Positions 19,151 to 30,500 of a stretch of DNA of 32,717 nucleotides are shown here, piece by piece. Positions within the stretch are counted from its first letter, which is position 1. Every line of letters begins with the position of its first letter. The notes under the pieces were generated by a model that ran no database searches, was not told where the DNA came from, and saw only the letters and a list, made by a program, of their open reading frames with translations. The DNA comes from Phytophthora quininea (Eukaryota > Oomycota > Peronosporomycetes > Peronosporales > Peronosporaceae): NCBI GenBank assembly GCA_011947345.1, contig JAAVTG010000081.1, positions 1 through 32,717 on the forward strand, written 5' to 3'. The position numbers were made by a program, and so were the translations under genes.

Positions 19151-22100
19151 CTACAAAATCCAGATAAATTGTTTATATCTTTGTTTCTTCCAGCTAGGGC
19201 CCCGAGGTGCTTGTCGGGCTGCAGGTGCAGCACGCCCTGCACCATTGCTACTTGGAATCATAGCACTCATGCTCATGGTGGCTTGCATCCCATTTCCAGA
19301 CGGTGATGCAGTCGCACTGGCAGCTTTCGCTTGCCCAAGTGCCACACTACGGCAGCGTGAAGCAAAATTGAGCGAGCAGAGCGTCTCCCAGGCATTCCAC
19401 TGCACGGGGCTCACGTTCACGAACATCAGCACCTTGGAATTCCCACTCAGCGAGTCTTGCAGCAAAAGGTCAACTTCGAGTTTCGATATGGCACGTGTTT
19501 ACTGCTAGCACCAAGCGCAGCGATCACATCGCCTAGCGCCGACAACGACCGGTTGATATTCTGCGCCTCCTTAAGACGTTGTCCACTGGCTGCTGTCTTG
19601 CTTACCCTCTCGGAACCAGCCAAATCAATGAGATGCAGCTTCGAAACCCGTCGACGACCTTCAGCTTTTAATCCTGTTTCAATTGTGATCGACAGTACCA
19701 AATGCGACCGACTGGAGTGTTCATTGAAATCGTGTGAGCCAACGCTACGGTGTGAGTGTCCCAGTCGCATGAGATCCAGCACGTCCCCTTCATTGAACAC
19801 CTCCACTTCAATCAAATTCTCCACATATACGCCGGTCTTACCCACTCGCACATCCAAGCCTTTCGATGGTGTGGGTGACGGCGCTGATTGCCCACCAGAT
19901 CGACCTCCTTCCAGTAGATCCACGATGGTCTCGTTGTACACTTCCAGAATACTAAGCTTCATCGAACACTCAAAGTTCCCGCCGGCCATGCGATCGTCGC
20001 GGATTGAAAACAATTCACGCAGCGACCGAAAGTTCACCCTCGATCGTTCTCAGGGCCCTCCATCGTGTGAGTCTTGCCGGATCCCGTCTGCCCGTACGCA
20101 AAGATGCAAACATTGAAGCCGTCTAGTGCACTTACTACCAATGCGCGAGTCTGCTCAAACACTTGCTCCTGGGTGCTAGTCGGCTGAAAGACATGATCAA
20201 ATTCAAAAGCATGTTTCTGACCGATCTGATTCGCCTTGTCTCCGGCCTCGCTCCCAACGAAGAGGTCAAGGCTTTCGTGATCACTGTCACGGAAGAACAC
20301 TGCCAATGCAGACTGCTCGCTTTTGAGTTCTACAGGCTGAATAGGCCTGACGCGGCAGAATACTCGAATATTGCCTTGTAGCTCCATGAGTCGGTTGTGC
20401 AGCTTCCTTCGAGCAAGCATTTCCTGTGTGTAGAGTTCGGAAACACGAGTCTTCTCCTCAGTCGCTTGTCGGACAATGTCGGCACTAGCCTTCTGCGCTT
20501 CAGTATACGCTTCCATTCTCTCTTTCTGGATGGTCTGCGCGACGGATCCAAGTTTCGTCTCGGCAATATCGAGCGCTTGTCTGAGCGCAGCGAGTTCTTC
20601 ATCGCGCTCCTTAGACAGCCCTTGCTGTGTTTTGAGATCACGCTCCATCGCTCGAAGCTCTCGTTTCAGTGTACGCTGCTGGTCTTCAGCCTCGCTAATC
20701 TGCGCAGTTGTTGTAGCCTTGTATTCTTCAAGCTGTCTGTCCAGAGCCTCCTTCTCCGCCATCATGGCCGTCAAACTAACTTTCATCGTTTCAAGTTCTT
20801 GACCACGCGCTTCTGCAAGTGCTACAGAAGACTTGAGCTTGCTCTGAAGACCTTGCTCCACCGCATCTTTCGCTGTCGTATGTGCCGCCTTAAGCTGAGC
20901 GATTTCTTGTTGTAGCGACTGGCCGCGATCTCGCTCAGCCTCGAGCTCCTTGTCCTTCTCATCAAGCTGCCCTTTCATGACTTTAATAGTAACAGCAGCC
21001 GTTGCAGCCGCCTCAGAAGCTGCACTGGCAGCTTGCTCGCTCTCTTTCTTCTCTGTTTCTTTCTTCGTAGCAAGGTCTTCTTGTAGCCTTCGGATAGCTG
21101 CCTGTGCTGCCTCCAATTTTCTCGCTGTTCCTGCCTGTTGCTTTGTCACTTGTTCTAGTTGGTGTTCCAATTGCACTTTTGCGTCATGCTCGCTTGTGAG
21201 TTGGTTTCGTAGGCTACTGACATCGCCAACTTCCCCCAATTGCTGCATCTGCACCTCCTTCAGCTTTGATTTTGCAAGAGCGAGCTCCTTGGTGGCTGTC
21301 TGATGTACTTCCATCAGTTCTTCAAGTTCCTTAGTATTCGCCTCCATCGTCGATCGGGTCCGCAGAACATCTTTCTTCAGAGTTTGGTTCGCATCCTCCA
21401 AATCATCTCGTTCCTTTGCATTCTCCTCCAGTCGCTGCTTTAAATCCTTCAGCTTGCCTTGCAGTTGACCCACCTCGCTCTTTACTGCTTCCAGATCCTC
21501 GTTACGGTTTACAATTTGCCGCTTAAGATCGTTTACCTCCGACTTCATACTCGAAATCATCTCGTCGTCCTTGGCTTTTTGATCCTCCATCGCTTCCAAC
21601 TGCTTCTTTAGTCCATCTTGCCGTCGACTCGATGCCACTGGAGCGCTCTCTGCGTCTGCATCGGTGAAATTCCCATTCACTTCATTTCCTCGAGGCGAAT
21701 ACACTTGTGCAGGAGGAGCTTTGTACGTATTGGCCTCATATCCCTGATACTGATGGCTTGCTTGCCTTCGATCCCAGCCTTGCTGCCCATACTGCCTTTG
21801 ATGATCCTGCTCATTTTCCTGCCATGCCATACTTTGATACCCTGCCTCATAGTACCCTGCAGGCTGCGGATTCCTGTACGCGTGAGACTTACTCTGAATC
21901 TGCTTCTGTTTCATTTCTCGATAAATCCGCCGGAATTGATCGTCACTTGGATGATCCCATCGACTCTCACCTGAGATTTCGTTGTAGTAGTACGGCTGGC
22001 CTGTTTCCGTGGCCGTCACATGATACCAACCGTCAGGTAGCGGTGCCACGAGCGACTCGCGTGCAATCCAAATAAACTCAGCATCTACCGCCGGATCGAT

Positions 22101-22496
22101 GCCTAACCTCCTTGCGTGTTCCTCCACTGCAGCTTGAAACAACGCTGGGTCGGACGCTTCCATGATGGCTGAATCATCTGCAACTGCAGACTGGGGTAAT
22201 TGCTCGTACGTTGCTACAGATCCGTTGCCGGCATGCCATGACGCAGTAGTCCTTGGTAGGATCGGTGCCAGAGTCACTTCGGCGTTGCCTGCAACTCGAT
22301 TGGTGCTTGGTTCAACGTAGTCATCTTCATGTCGGGATTGAGACCTGGACGACGGCATATCTCGTGGGCTGTAGTGCGCTTCGTTGACTTCTCCCTGGAA
22401 GGCCAATTCGACAAGAGACGCCTGGCCACCGTAGCCCGAGGAACGCGAAGAACGGGGTGTGGTGTGCGCTATACGGGGCAATCGCGCTTCCGCCAT
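19151..22496 (-). CDS. Kinesin-14-type C-terminal motor protein with an N-terminal CEP164-like WW module
   Basis: About 1115 residues. Residues about 118-190 hold 'LGIDPAVDAEFIWIARESL', 'APLPDGWYHV' and 'RWDHPSDDQFRRIYREM'; W157 and W180 are the WW signature pair. Long coiled coil runs from about 290 to 690. The motor begins with the kinesin-14 neck motif 'GNIRVFCRVRP' near 707, has the P-loop GQTGSGKT, switch I 'NEHSSRSH', switch II 'DLAGSE', and closes with 'ETLCSLNFASR', followed by an Ala/Ser/Gly-rich tail. A motor at the C-terminus after a coiled coil indicates a minus-end-directed kinesin-14 by family knowledge. Two single-base breaks, at CCC 20037-20039 and AAAA 19463-19466 on the plus strand, fall in invariant motor sequence ('ENDRG' to 'VNFRSL', and 'SKLTF' to 'LLQDSLSG') and are read as homopolymer losses. 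The ATG at 22494-22496 is the first in frame. The CEP164 resemblance suggests action at basal bodies, which is an inference. Confidence 0.87.
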
Positions 22497-22616
22497 GGTG
22501 TTGCCTAGCGACGCATTGGAAGGGGCGCGAGCACTATCAATAAGTTCGTATCTTCCCGTGTCTTATAGCCCTCGCTCGCCCTACAGAAGACCCCAACAAT
22601 TTCCCGCAGCGGTGCC

Positions 22617-23623
22617 TTAGATAAAGCCCATTGTGGACGACGCTTTGATGAAATCGGCGTAAAGCACGTAGAGGATCGCCGCAATGAGCACGAAGATGGT
22701 CGTGTACAGCACGATCGTGTTGGTGATGATCCGGCGCGTCATTCGCTGAAGAATCCGTCGAGCCTCGACTGTCATCGCTCCCGTCTCGCGGACCTTCAGC
22801 ACCAAAATGACGGCAACCCGTTAGAAATTAGCCAGTGACACCAACCGAGTTCACCGCACCTTTTCATGAGCTCCCAGCAGACTCTCTCGTTGCTGAGCCA
22901 ACGAATCCAGCACAGTAATGCCAATTTCTTCAGTGTCTGCCACCAGCCGATGTGTGTCTTCCAGCGTCTTGGTCGATCTACACAGCAACAAACATCGTTT
23001 TTCAGCCTGAAGGGTGTCCATCTCTTCATATTTTTGCCTCCTTACTTGTTCAGTCGGTCCGTGTTCTTGCTCAGTCGCTCGTACTGCGACGTCTGGCTGG
23101 TAGGAGCATCACTGGTCTTGCACTCGTGCGACATCAACTGCGCTCGCTCCAAGTCTCGAATCAGGCCTTGCAGCTCGTCCCGATACATGTTAATCTGCAA
23201 CAATAATTCAGTGAGAGAACCCTTCTAGTCTACGAAGTCGGTTGCAGCCCACCTTAGCTTGCATGGCCTTCCGCAGACTCGGCTTGCGGCCCCGCACTTC
23301 CACCGACATGAGCTTCATCTAAAAGGGCACAGATCTGAGTTAATACTCAATAAACAGGGGCAGTACGTAGCTGTTAGCACGTACACATCGCTGGGCTTCC
23401 ACCACGCGCGCTTGGGCCAGCTGCGACGCGCTGTTCACGATGTTGGCTGCATTGTAGAAATTATCAGACGGTTGTTTTAGCGCAACATTTCTGGAGGTGC
23501 TGACAGCGGAGTGTGATCCCCACCTCCTCCCCGCAAAATGTCGCTGATGCTGTTGTTAATCGCCATCTTGCTGTCCACGAAGTCCGCCTCCAGCGACAGG
23601 AACTCGGCCGGGAAGTCGGCCAT
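22617..23623 (-). CDS. VTI1: Vti1-like Qb-SNARE, five exons
   Basis: Exons in order: 23623-23385, 23318-23253, 23194-23046, 22977-22860 and 22793-22617, with GT-AG introns of 66, 58, 68 and 66 nt; with one missing base in the C-run at about 23518-23532 the sum is 750 nt, 249 residues. The SNARE motif contains 'LNKSTKTLEDTHRLVADTEE' followed by 'IGITVLDSLAQQRESLLGAH', with the zero-layer Gln in 'LAQQRE', then 'RRILQRMTRRIITN' and a C-terminal anchor 'TIVLYTTIFVLIAAILYVLY'. The 'TEEIG' and 'QQR..LL.AH' pattern matches Vti1 of plants and animals, which acts in Golgi-endosome-vacuole fusion; NPSN-type SNAREs fit less well. The start at 23621-23623 gives 'MADFPAEFLSLEADF', as expected for a Vti1 N-terminal helix. 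It is divergently transcribed from the phosphoesterase. Confidence 0.83.
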
Positions 23624-23760
23624 CTTGGACTGCCCTTCTCTTCTGCTAAATTTTGAGATGTGATAGGAATCTGAATATATATAATAGCTAAATTTGAGTA
23701 TAGTACCCAATTGGATCCATCACACGTCACACATTGTCGAGCAGCTATACCATCCCCGGG
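23624..23760. promoter_or_regulatory. 137-bp divergent promoter region between SNARE and phosphoesterase genes
   Basis: The two start codons face away from each other across 137 bp, so both promoters must lie here or inside the genes. The centre is AT-rich (atatatataatagctaaattt, about 23673-23695). On the minus strand 'tcacatctcaaaattt' partly resembles the INR+FPR pair; no exact core element was found for the plus-strand gene. Confidence 0.45.
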
Positions 23761-26700
23761 ATGGAGTCCACCAAGGCGCATGACCAGCTCGTACGCATGT
23801 TGTCTGCGTCCTACCTGCTTCTTCATACTCTAATACATGCTGTCTACTGGCTCCAGGTCTGGTTCGCGCTCTACCTGGTGCTCTACCTGGCCTTCTACTT
23901 CTTCACCAGCCCCTTCGTGGGCAACCGGGAGCTGCTCAACTCATGGACGCCCTACGTCTACGTCTCCATGGCGCTCTACGCCTGGCTCTTCTCGGCAGCA
24001 GCACTGCACACACCTGTGCATGCACTAGGGCTGCTGGACGCCACCATCAAGCAGCCCATCTCGCTGCTCTTTCCGTTCTTCTCAGCCAGCTTCGCGTTCC
24101 TCATTATACTGGAAGTGCTGATGGTGCTGTTCCTATCGAGAATTACTAAAAATTGGGGCTGTCCTGGACGGTGGCACACGTGAGGTGAGTGTTGCAGTGT
24201 GGCAGTACATGAACGTTGTTTTACTGATGGGTTTGTATTGTAGCTTGGCACGGTCTTTTATGAATGTGCTGCGCAATAGTGCGGCAATTAGTATTGCTTG
24301 TGTGGCGCTTATTGTGCATTGTGACGCTACATACGATTGCGCAGCGTCGCCACATGAACCACGGACGTACAATGGGCATGCGTGTGAGCAGATCTTTACC
24401 ATCATGCGGTCGGAAGATATTGAAGTGTTTGTGCCTGCGAGGTATGATGCATTCTCGGCTATTTGATGCTAGATGCCATTGGTACTAACGCTGCTTGTCG
24501 TGCAGCTACGGCGGTGCTATCTTAATCTGGTGCATGGGCATGTTCCTCGCCATCACCAACTTTGTGCTGGAGCGGATGAGTGGCATCCGCATGATCTCGT
24601 CCTTTAGTTGGTTTGCTGAGCACGTGGAAGATGACGACGAGCTCGCTGAGGGTGAAAACGGTCACGAGCGACTGCCACCTGAGCAGAACTTGCCAATGGT
24701 GCCTTGGTACTCGATGCTGCTCTTCGACACAGTTTTCGACCTGCTCATCTCGCTCAAGGTCTTCCTCGGTCGGTTTGACCAGCGTACGATGCAGCGAGCA
24801 CTGCACCCGAATGACGAGGACTACTGCTTCGACCACCTGGCTGAGAAGGATGAACTGTGGTTGGACTTTATGGCTGACTGCGGCGACGGCTTCAACAGTT
24901 CCTACCAGATTGCGCGTTTGTTGGCTCAGCCTCAACTGGAGGTAGATTGCGAAATGGAGGAATCTGATGACGAGTCTGCTGCAGATTCGTCTGATCACGA
25001 CAAGAAGAGGAAAACTAAAATTGTAAAGCGTGTATTCCCACGTGGCGATGCCCTCGTGATCGGTGGAGATCTTGCTTATCCCCACCCAGAGAGCAAAACG
25101 TACGAGACTCGACTGTTCCGTCCATTTGAGTACGCTATGAAGCCGCCATCGTCTTATCATCCGCAAGCCATCTCGACGCAGAAGAAGCCTCCGAAAGGCT
25201 GCTCGTCGCTCAGTAACTATGAAGGCCCATGTGCGTTTGCAATCCCGGGAAATCACGATTGGTTTGACGGTCTCAACACTTTCACGCGATACGTTTGCCA
25301 ACGCGATTGGGTTGGTGGATGGTTGCTTCCGCAGGCAACCAGTTACTTCAGTCTGAAGCTGCCTCATGGCTGGTGGCTGTTTGGTGTGGATCTGGCACTA
25401 GAAAACGACATCGACACCGAGCAATTTGGCTTTTTGAACGTGTGGCGGAAACGCAGATGGGGCCTAACGACGCAGTTATTGTACTCACTCACGAGCCACG
25501 TTGGCTTCTAGATTTGTATGAAGATCGCTCAAACGTTGACGCGAAGCTTTCGCACCTCCTAAAGAGTGTGCTCAAGGGCCGAGTCGCGGTGCGTCTTGCT
25601 GGTGACGTTCACAACTACATGCGGCACTCGCTGGTGGAAGAGACCAATGCGCTGAGACGCCCGGCTTCCATGCAATTTAATCCCTCAAACCTTGAAATCT
25701 CCACCACAAATCTGCCCCGGAGACACTCGTTTTCTTCCCCAGTTCACATGCACTTCCCGCACATGAAACATAACGAAGACGAAACCAACGAGGAGCGCGA
25801 GATCATGGAGGCAATTTTGCGACCGGATGACCCGGGAGATCACGAACGCTCTGCCGAGCATTTGATCATATCTGGCGGTGGGGGTGCTTTTCTCCACCCT
25901 ACACATCTACCAAGCGAACATGTTTCTTCAAACGGAGGAACATACGAGCACAAAGCGTGCTATCCGCCAAAGCACGTATCCAGGTACAGTATACTATCGA
26001 CGTCTCTGTTGAATCGCGCTTTTGTGACTCACTTTTGATCCATGTCGACAGACGCTATGCCTTGCTGAACGTGTTTGGCTTTCGTCGACTTAACTGGCGC
26101 TTCGATGCAATCGGTGGCGTTGGGGTAAGTCTCGCAACGTTGTTGCAAATGATCGCACCGCTGACTATCCGTTCAATGCTGTCCCCCGATAGTATTTTGT
26201 GCTGGTATTTTCCATGTTTCCTCGCTGTTCTGTTGGGTCAATTTACGCCGGGTCTTCCTGGTGGGATGTTGCTGGCCAATTTGTCCAAGCGCTGATGGAA
26301 TTACTGTGTGACATGGTGATGACCTCGCATGTGTCACTGTTGTGCTCGCTCGCGATGCTTGTGGGGATGGTCGGCTTTGCGGACTGTACAACCTTGCCGA
26401 AGAAATGCGCCATGGGTTTGGCAGTATCGTGTAGTCATTGTGTGGCAGCCTTCACCATCCTGCTAATTTACGAGTGTATACTTGAAGTGTCTTCCGTGCG
26501 CGGAGCCCTGGGACGCGAGGGGAGCACACGCTGTATCTGTTCTTCAGTAGCACATTGCCAGACTTTTCTGCGATCCAGCAGTACGACATCTTTGGGCTCG
26601 CGTCGCTCTACGGGGAGTTCATGCAGTTGTGCATGACCATTTTTGACGGTACGCAAAGCTATCTACTGTGCTTCCTTTGGATATCTAATCAGTATTTCTA

Positions 26701-27327
26701 CTTGAACACCAGTGCCGGAGCTCGTAGCGCTGCACCGTAACAAGATCTGTGCGTCTGGCTTCGATAGTCTTAGCCGCATGGAGCTATGGACGTACTACGC
26801 GAGTGTGTTCCCGTACTTTTGGGTGCTGGCCACTCCCGTCGTCAGCTTCGTCTTCGGCACGTACTTGTATCTGTCGCTCAACATCTTTGGCTGCCACTAC
26901 AACGAGGCGTTCTCGTCGCTGCGTATCGCCAGTTACAAGAACTTTTGCGCCTGCACTTTGACAAGAAAGGTCGACTGGAAGTATTTGCCTTTGGCGTGGA
27001 CAAGATGCCGCGGCGGTGGTGCAGGTTCGTACACTGCTACGTTTTTCGTCTGTGAAACTGACTGATTCAACCGTTCTTTTACTTTTCAGAGACCCGAAAT
27101 GGAGTGGTGGCACGGGTCCTCGCGCAGCGTTAGAGAGGAACTTGCCGTCGTTCAAGTGGACTCGACCCAGCTACTGGAAACCGTTGGTGACCCGCGTCGA
27201 CAACATGCTCCGCATGGACTTTGAGAACCCCTCGCTCGACACCAAGTTCAACACTTCGGACCGCTCCAACGTGCATCTGATCGACCGCGTGCTCGTCCAC
27301 AAGCCCATCCGTAGCAACACCAAGTAG
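23761..27327 (+). CDS. Polytopic membrane calcineurin-like metallophosphoesterase, seven exons
   Basis: Exons: 23761-24179, 24244-24441, 24506-25983, 26052-26124, 26193-26648, 26713-27024, 27090-27327, with GT-AG introns of 64-68 nt. With one base restored at TTTTT 25431-25435, GGGG 26519-26522 and TTTT 26943-26946 the sum is 3177 nt, 1058 residues. About five hydrophobic segments precede residue 240 (for example 'WFALYLVLYLAFYFF'). The catalytic domain shows 'GGDLAYPHP' (about 391), 'GNHDWFDG' (about 454), 'LTHEPRW' (about 533) and 'AGDVHNY' (about 571), the metal-binding motifs of the calcineurin-like family. More membrane segments follow ('CSLAMLVGMVGFA', 'AAFTILLIYECI', 'WVLATPVVSFVFGTYLYL'). 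The substrate cannot be told from sequence. An acidic Ser-rich insert sits just before the first motif. The first ATG of the membrane region at 23761 was chosen as start. Confidence 0.82.
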
Positions 27328-27498
27328 CAAAACTATCACTTGAACTTGCTGTTTTCCAACCTATTTAACCTAACTCTTGTCGAATTAACCTTTATAAAAT
27401 TGGTGTACGCCACATCAAATCGGTATCCTAGTGTTTGTATGACCGCAGTAAATATCTTGGGTTTTGTATAGTCCGGTCAAACGACTGGCTGCCAGTGG

Positions 27499-27512
27499 TC
27501 ATTCCCCAATTT
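27499..27512 (+). promoter_or_regulatory. Oomycete core promoter, INR plus FPR, of SPB1
   Basis: TCATTCCCCAATTT matches the oomycete combined initiator and flanking-promoter consensus TCATTYYNCAWTTT at every position and lies 46-59 bp before the SPB1 start codon, the usual distance. It predicts a transcription start at about 27501 and a short 5' leader. Confidence 0.72.
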
Positions 27513-27557
27513 ACCGTCGCCGAGGCTCATCACTTTGGCTTTTGCTACTCTGTCGCC

Positions 27558-30500
27558 ATGGTGAAGCGCAAGAAGCATGACAAGGACAAGTACTACAACC
27601 TGGCCCGCCAGCAGGGCTACCGCGCCCGTTCGGCCTTCAAGCTCATCCAGCTGAACAAGAAGTACGACTTCCTGTCCACGGCCAAGGTCTGCATCGATCT
27701 CTGTGCCGCGCCCGGTGGCTGGTGCCAAGTGGCGGCCAAGTACATGCCAGCGTCAAGCATTATTCTTGGCATTGACCTGTTGCCCATTCGACCGATCCGA
27801 GGCGTCAAGACGTTCCAGTGCGATATCACTACTCAGAGGTGTCGCCAGATCATCAAGCAAGAGATGCAGAGCTGGCAGGCCGACGTCGTGCTCTGTGACG
27901 GAGCCCCCAACGTCGGTGCCGAGTACTCCAAAGACGCCTACGTGCAGAACGAACTGGCACTGGTTGCTCTGAAGCTGGCGGTGGACGTCATGGGACGCGG
28001 AGGAACATTCGTCTCGAAAGTCTTCCGATCCCAAGATTACAACGCGCTATTGTGGGTCTTCAAGCAACTTTTCAAGAAGGTGAGCGCCACAAAGCCTCTG
28101 TCGTCTCGTAATGAGTCGGCCGAGATCTTCGTGGTCTGCGAGCAGTTCCTGGCTCCGCATTCGATTGATGCCAAGCTGTTCGACCCTAAATTTGTGTTCG
28201 ATCAAGTTGATTCCCAAGAGAAGAGCATTACTATCTTCCACCCCAAATTCGGCGACAGGAAACGTCATCGTGAAGGTATGTTGTGTGTGGATTTGTGTCT
28301 GTACATGTTGGCTGCATTTTCTAGAGTCGCTGGCGACCAGAACCCGTCGGTCGTTAGTGCTGTTTGTAGCCTAGAGCAAAATCAATGGTCTCCAGTGCCT
28401 GCATATGCTGCTGATCCCTTCTTCAGGAGGGGACGTTGCGCCTTGCAGTGCAGGTTGGGCTAATGATCTATGACATTCCTAAAGATGCATGTTGGATATG
28501 AGTGTAGCAGTGACACTAACTGTGGTTGTGTGTTCACCTTTCAGGTTACGATGAATCGCTCGGAATGACGTTGACGAACGAGTGCAGCGTTTCACAGTTC
28601 CTTGACGACCACGACCCAATTCGGCTGCTGACGGACACCACAAGCATCCGCTTCCTCCCAGAGGACGATGTGTACCGCGACCACCCGGACACGAATGATG
28701 AGATCGTAACATGTCTTAAGGATCTCAAGGTATGTGAAGATTCTCGACACAAATTGGATCTGGACTGGTGCTGGTGTGTGGAGAAGGAAGTGAGGATTTC
28801 AAAGCTGATATTGTCTGAGCCCCGCTGTTGTTCCGGCGCCCGATTAATTTCGGGAAAACCCACCGGAAGCCAGCGCGCGGCGTTGCTGTCAACTGCCCTT
28901 GAGCAGTCTGATCCTTCTCCACCCCAGATCCTGTTCCATTTGGTGTATCCGTTGGCTTTGGGTAATGTTTATCTAACGATTATTTTGTATTGATTAGGTT
29001 CTCGGTAAAGCGGACTTCAAGAACTTGTTGAAGTGGCGTTCCAAGATGGCCAAGTACAAAGCTGAACTGATGAAGGCCGAGAATCCTGAGGAGGAAGAGA
29101 AGTCTCAGGAGAAGAGAAGGAGCCCGAGCGCGAGCTTACGGAGAAAGAGAAGGATGCTCTGGTCCGTGAAGAACTTTCTCAGCTGCGAGCGAACGTGCTG
29201 GCCAAGAAGAAACGTGAAAAGAAAAGGTAAGCTGGTGTGCCGAATGCTTGCACGTGTGCGTGTTTGTGTGGAATTGTGTGAATGTGTGGGCGCATCCCAG
29301 TAGTCCTTGTCATACCTGCTCGTTTGACATGTTGCGGATTAACCCTCCCGACTCCCGTTAAGCGCCCATAGTGACTTCCGGCTCCCTATCCTATCTTCGC
29401 TGTTCCGTGCGAATGACGGTCGATTTGGGCTGGACATCTTTTCCGGGCTTGTATGTTTATATATTGGTGTGCATGCATGTGTGTGATGTGTTGGCGGGAA
29501 TCCAAAGCCCCTTCCAATTCCATTTGGTCGGATTGGTCCTTGAACAGACCGGCTATTGAAGCCGCCTAGACTGACTTGCAGCCTTCAGCTGTTAAGGCTT
29601 TCTGAACCATAAAGTCTTTAACCGTTCTTGTGCTCATACATCATGAGTGCAAAGTGGATATTGCATGTGAATACTGTAGGAGACGTTGTCAACCGATTTC
29701 TAACTCTCATTCTGTCATTGTATAGGAACGAGAACGCAAGCAGAAGCTGCGTATTCGAGCTGCGTTGGGCATGAACCAGGAGGGCATTGACGTGACCGAG
29801 GCCGAGTCTGCGTTCAGCTTGTCGGAGCTGAAGATGTCGAAGTCGAAGGTTGACGACCTCGAAAATGCCGACGCCTCTTCCTCAGAAGAGGAGGATGCTG
29901 GTGACGACGAAGAGGAAGATGAGGATGCTGGTCTGGAAGACAGCGACGAAGAGTACGACGAGCTGCTCGAGGCTTCCATGGAGAAAGCCTATGAAGAGTT
30001 TTGACTCGTCGTGGAGACGACGTGAAGACTCGTAAGGCTGTGAAGCGGACCAAGGTTGCCAAGCGTGCTCTTGCTGGTGAGGCACTTGTGCAAGACGCTG
30101 AAATGTTCGACGGCGACATGAAGCAGTACCGAGACCTGATCAACCCTGACGAGGTATGTGGCGTGTGCATGTTGTGTGTATTGCATGTGTGTGTTCCCCA
30201 TCCGTGTTATCTGTTCCGGGTCGTTCAGTACCTTCGCTCAGTTGTCAAACATGGGGAAAAGCAATTTGGACTGCCATCATGTCTGACCGCGTCTCTGGGT
30301 CCTTGGACCTTAGGAGATGCAGTCCTTTGTGCATCCAAAATCCTGCTTCATGCGTGTTTGATGTGTGTGGTGTTCAAGTATTCTAACGCGCTGGTTGATT
30401 CCTTCTACAGAGCTCCGATGACAGCGACGATGATGAAGGCGATCTTAACGTCTCCCTCAAGGTGCCTGAGAAGTCCAGTGCTGCAGTGTCGCGCTGGTTC

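Noticed and set aside
20397..21303. Long plus-strand open frames opposite the kinesin coiled coil
   Set aside because: They are antisense shadows of a Glu/Lys/Gln-rich coiled coil (Ser/Leu/Phe-rich translation) with no domain.
29371..29559. Small open frame inside the SPB1 intron
   Set aside because: No domain, TG-rich composition typical of the intron, and clear splice sites on both sides.
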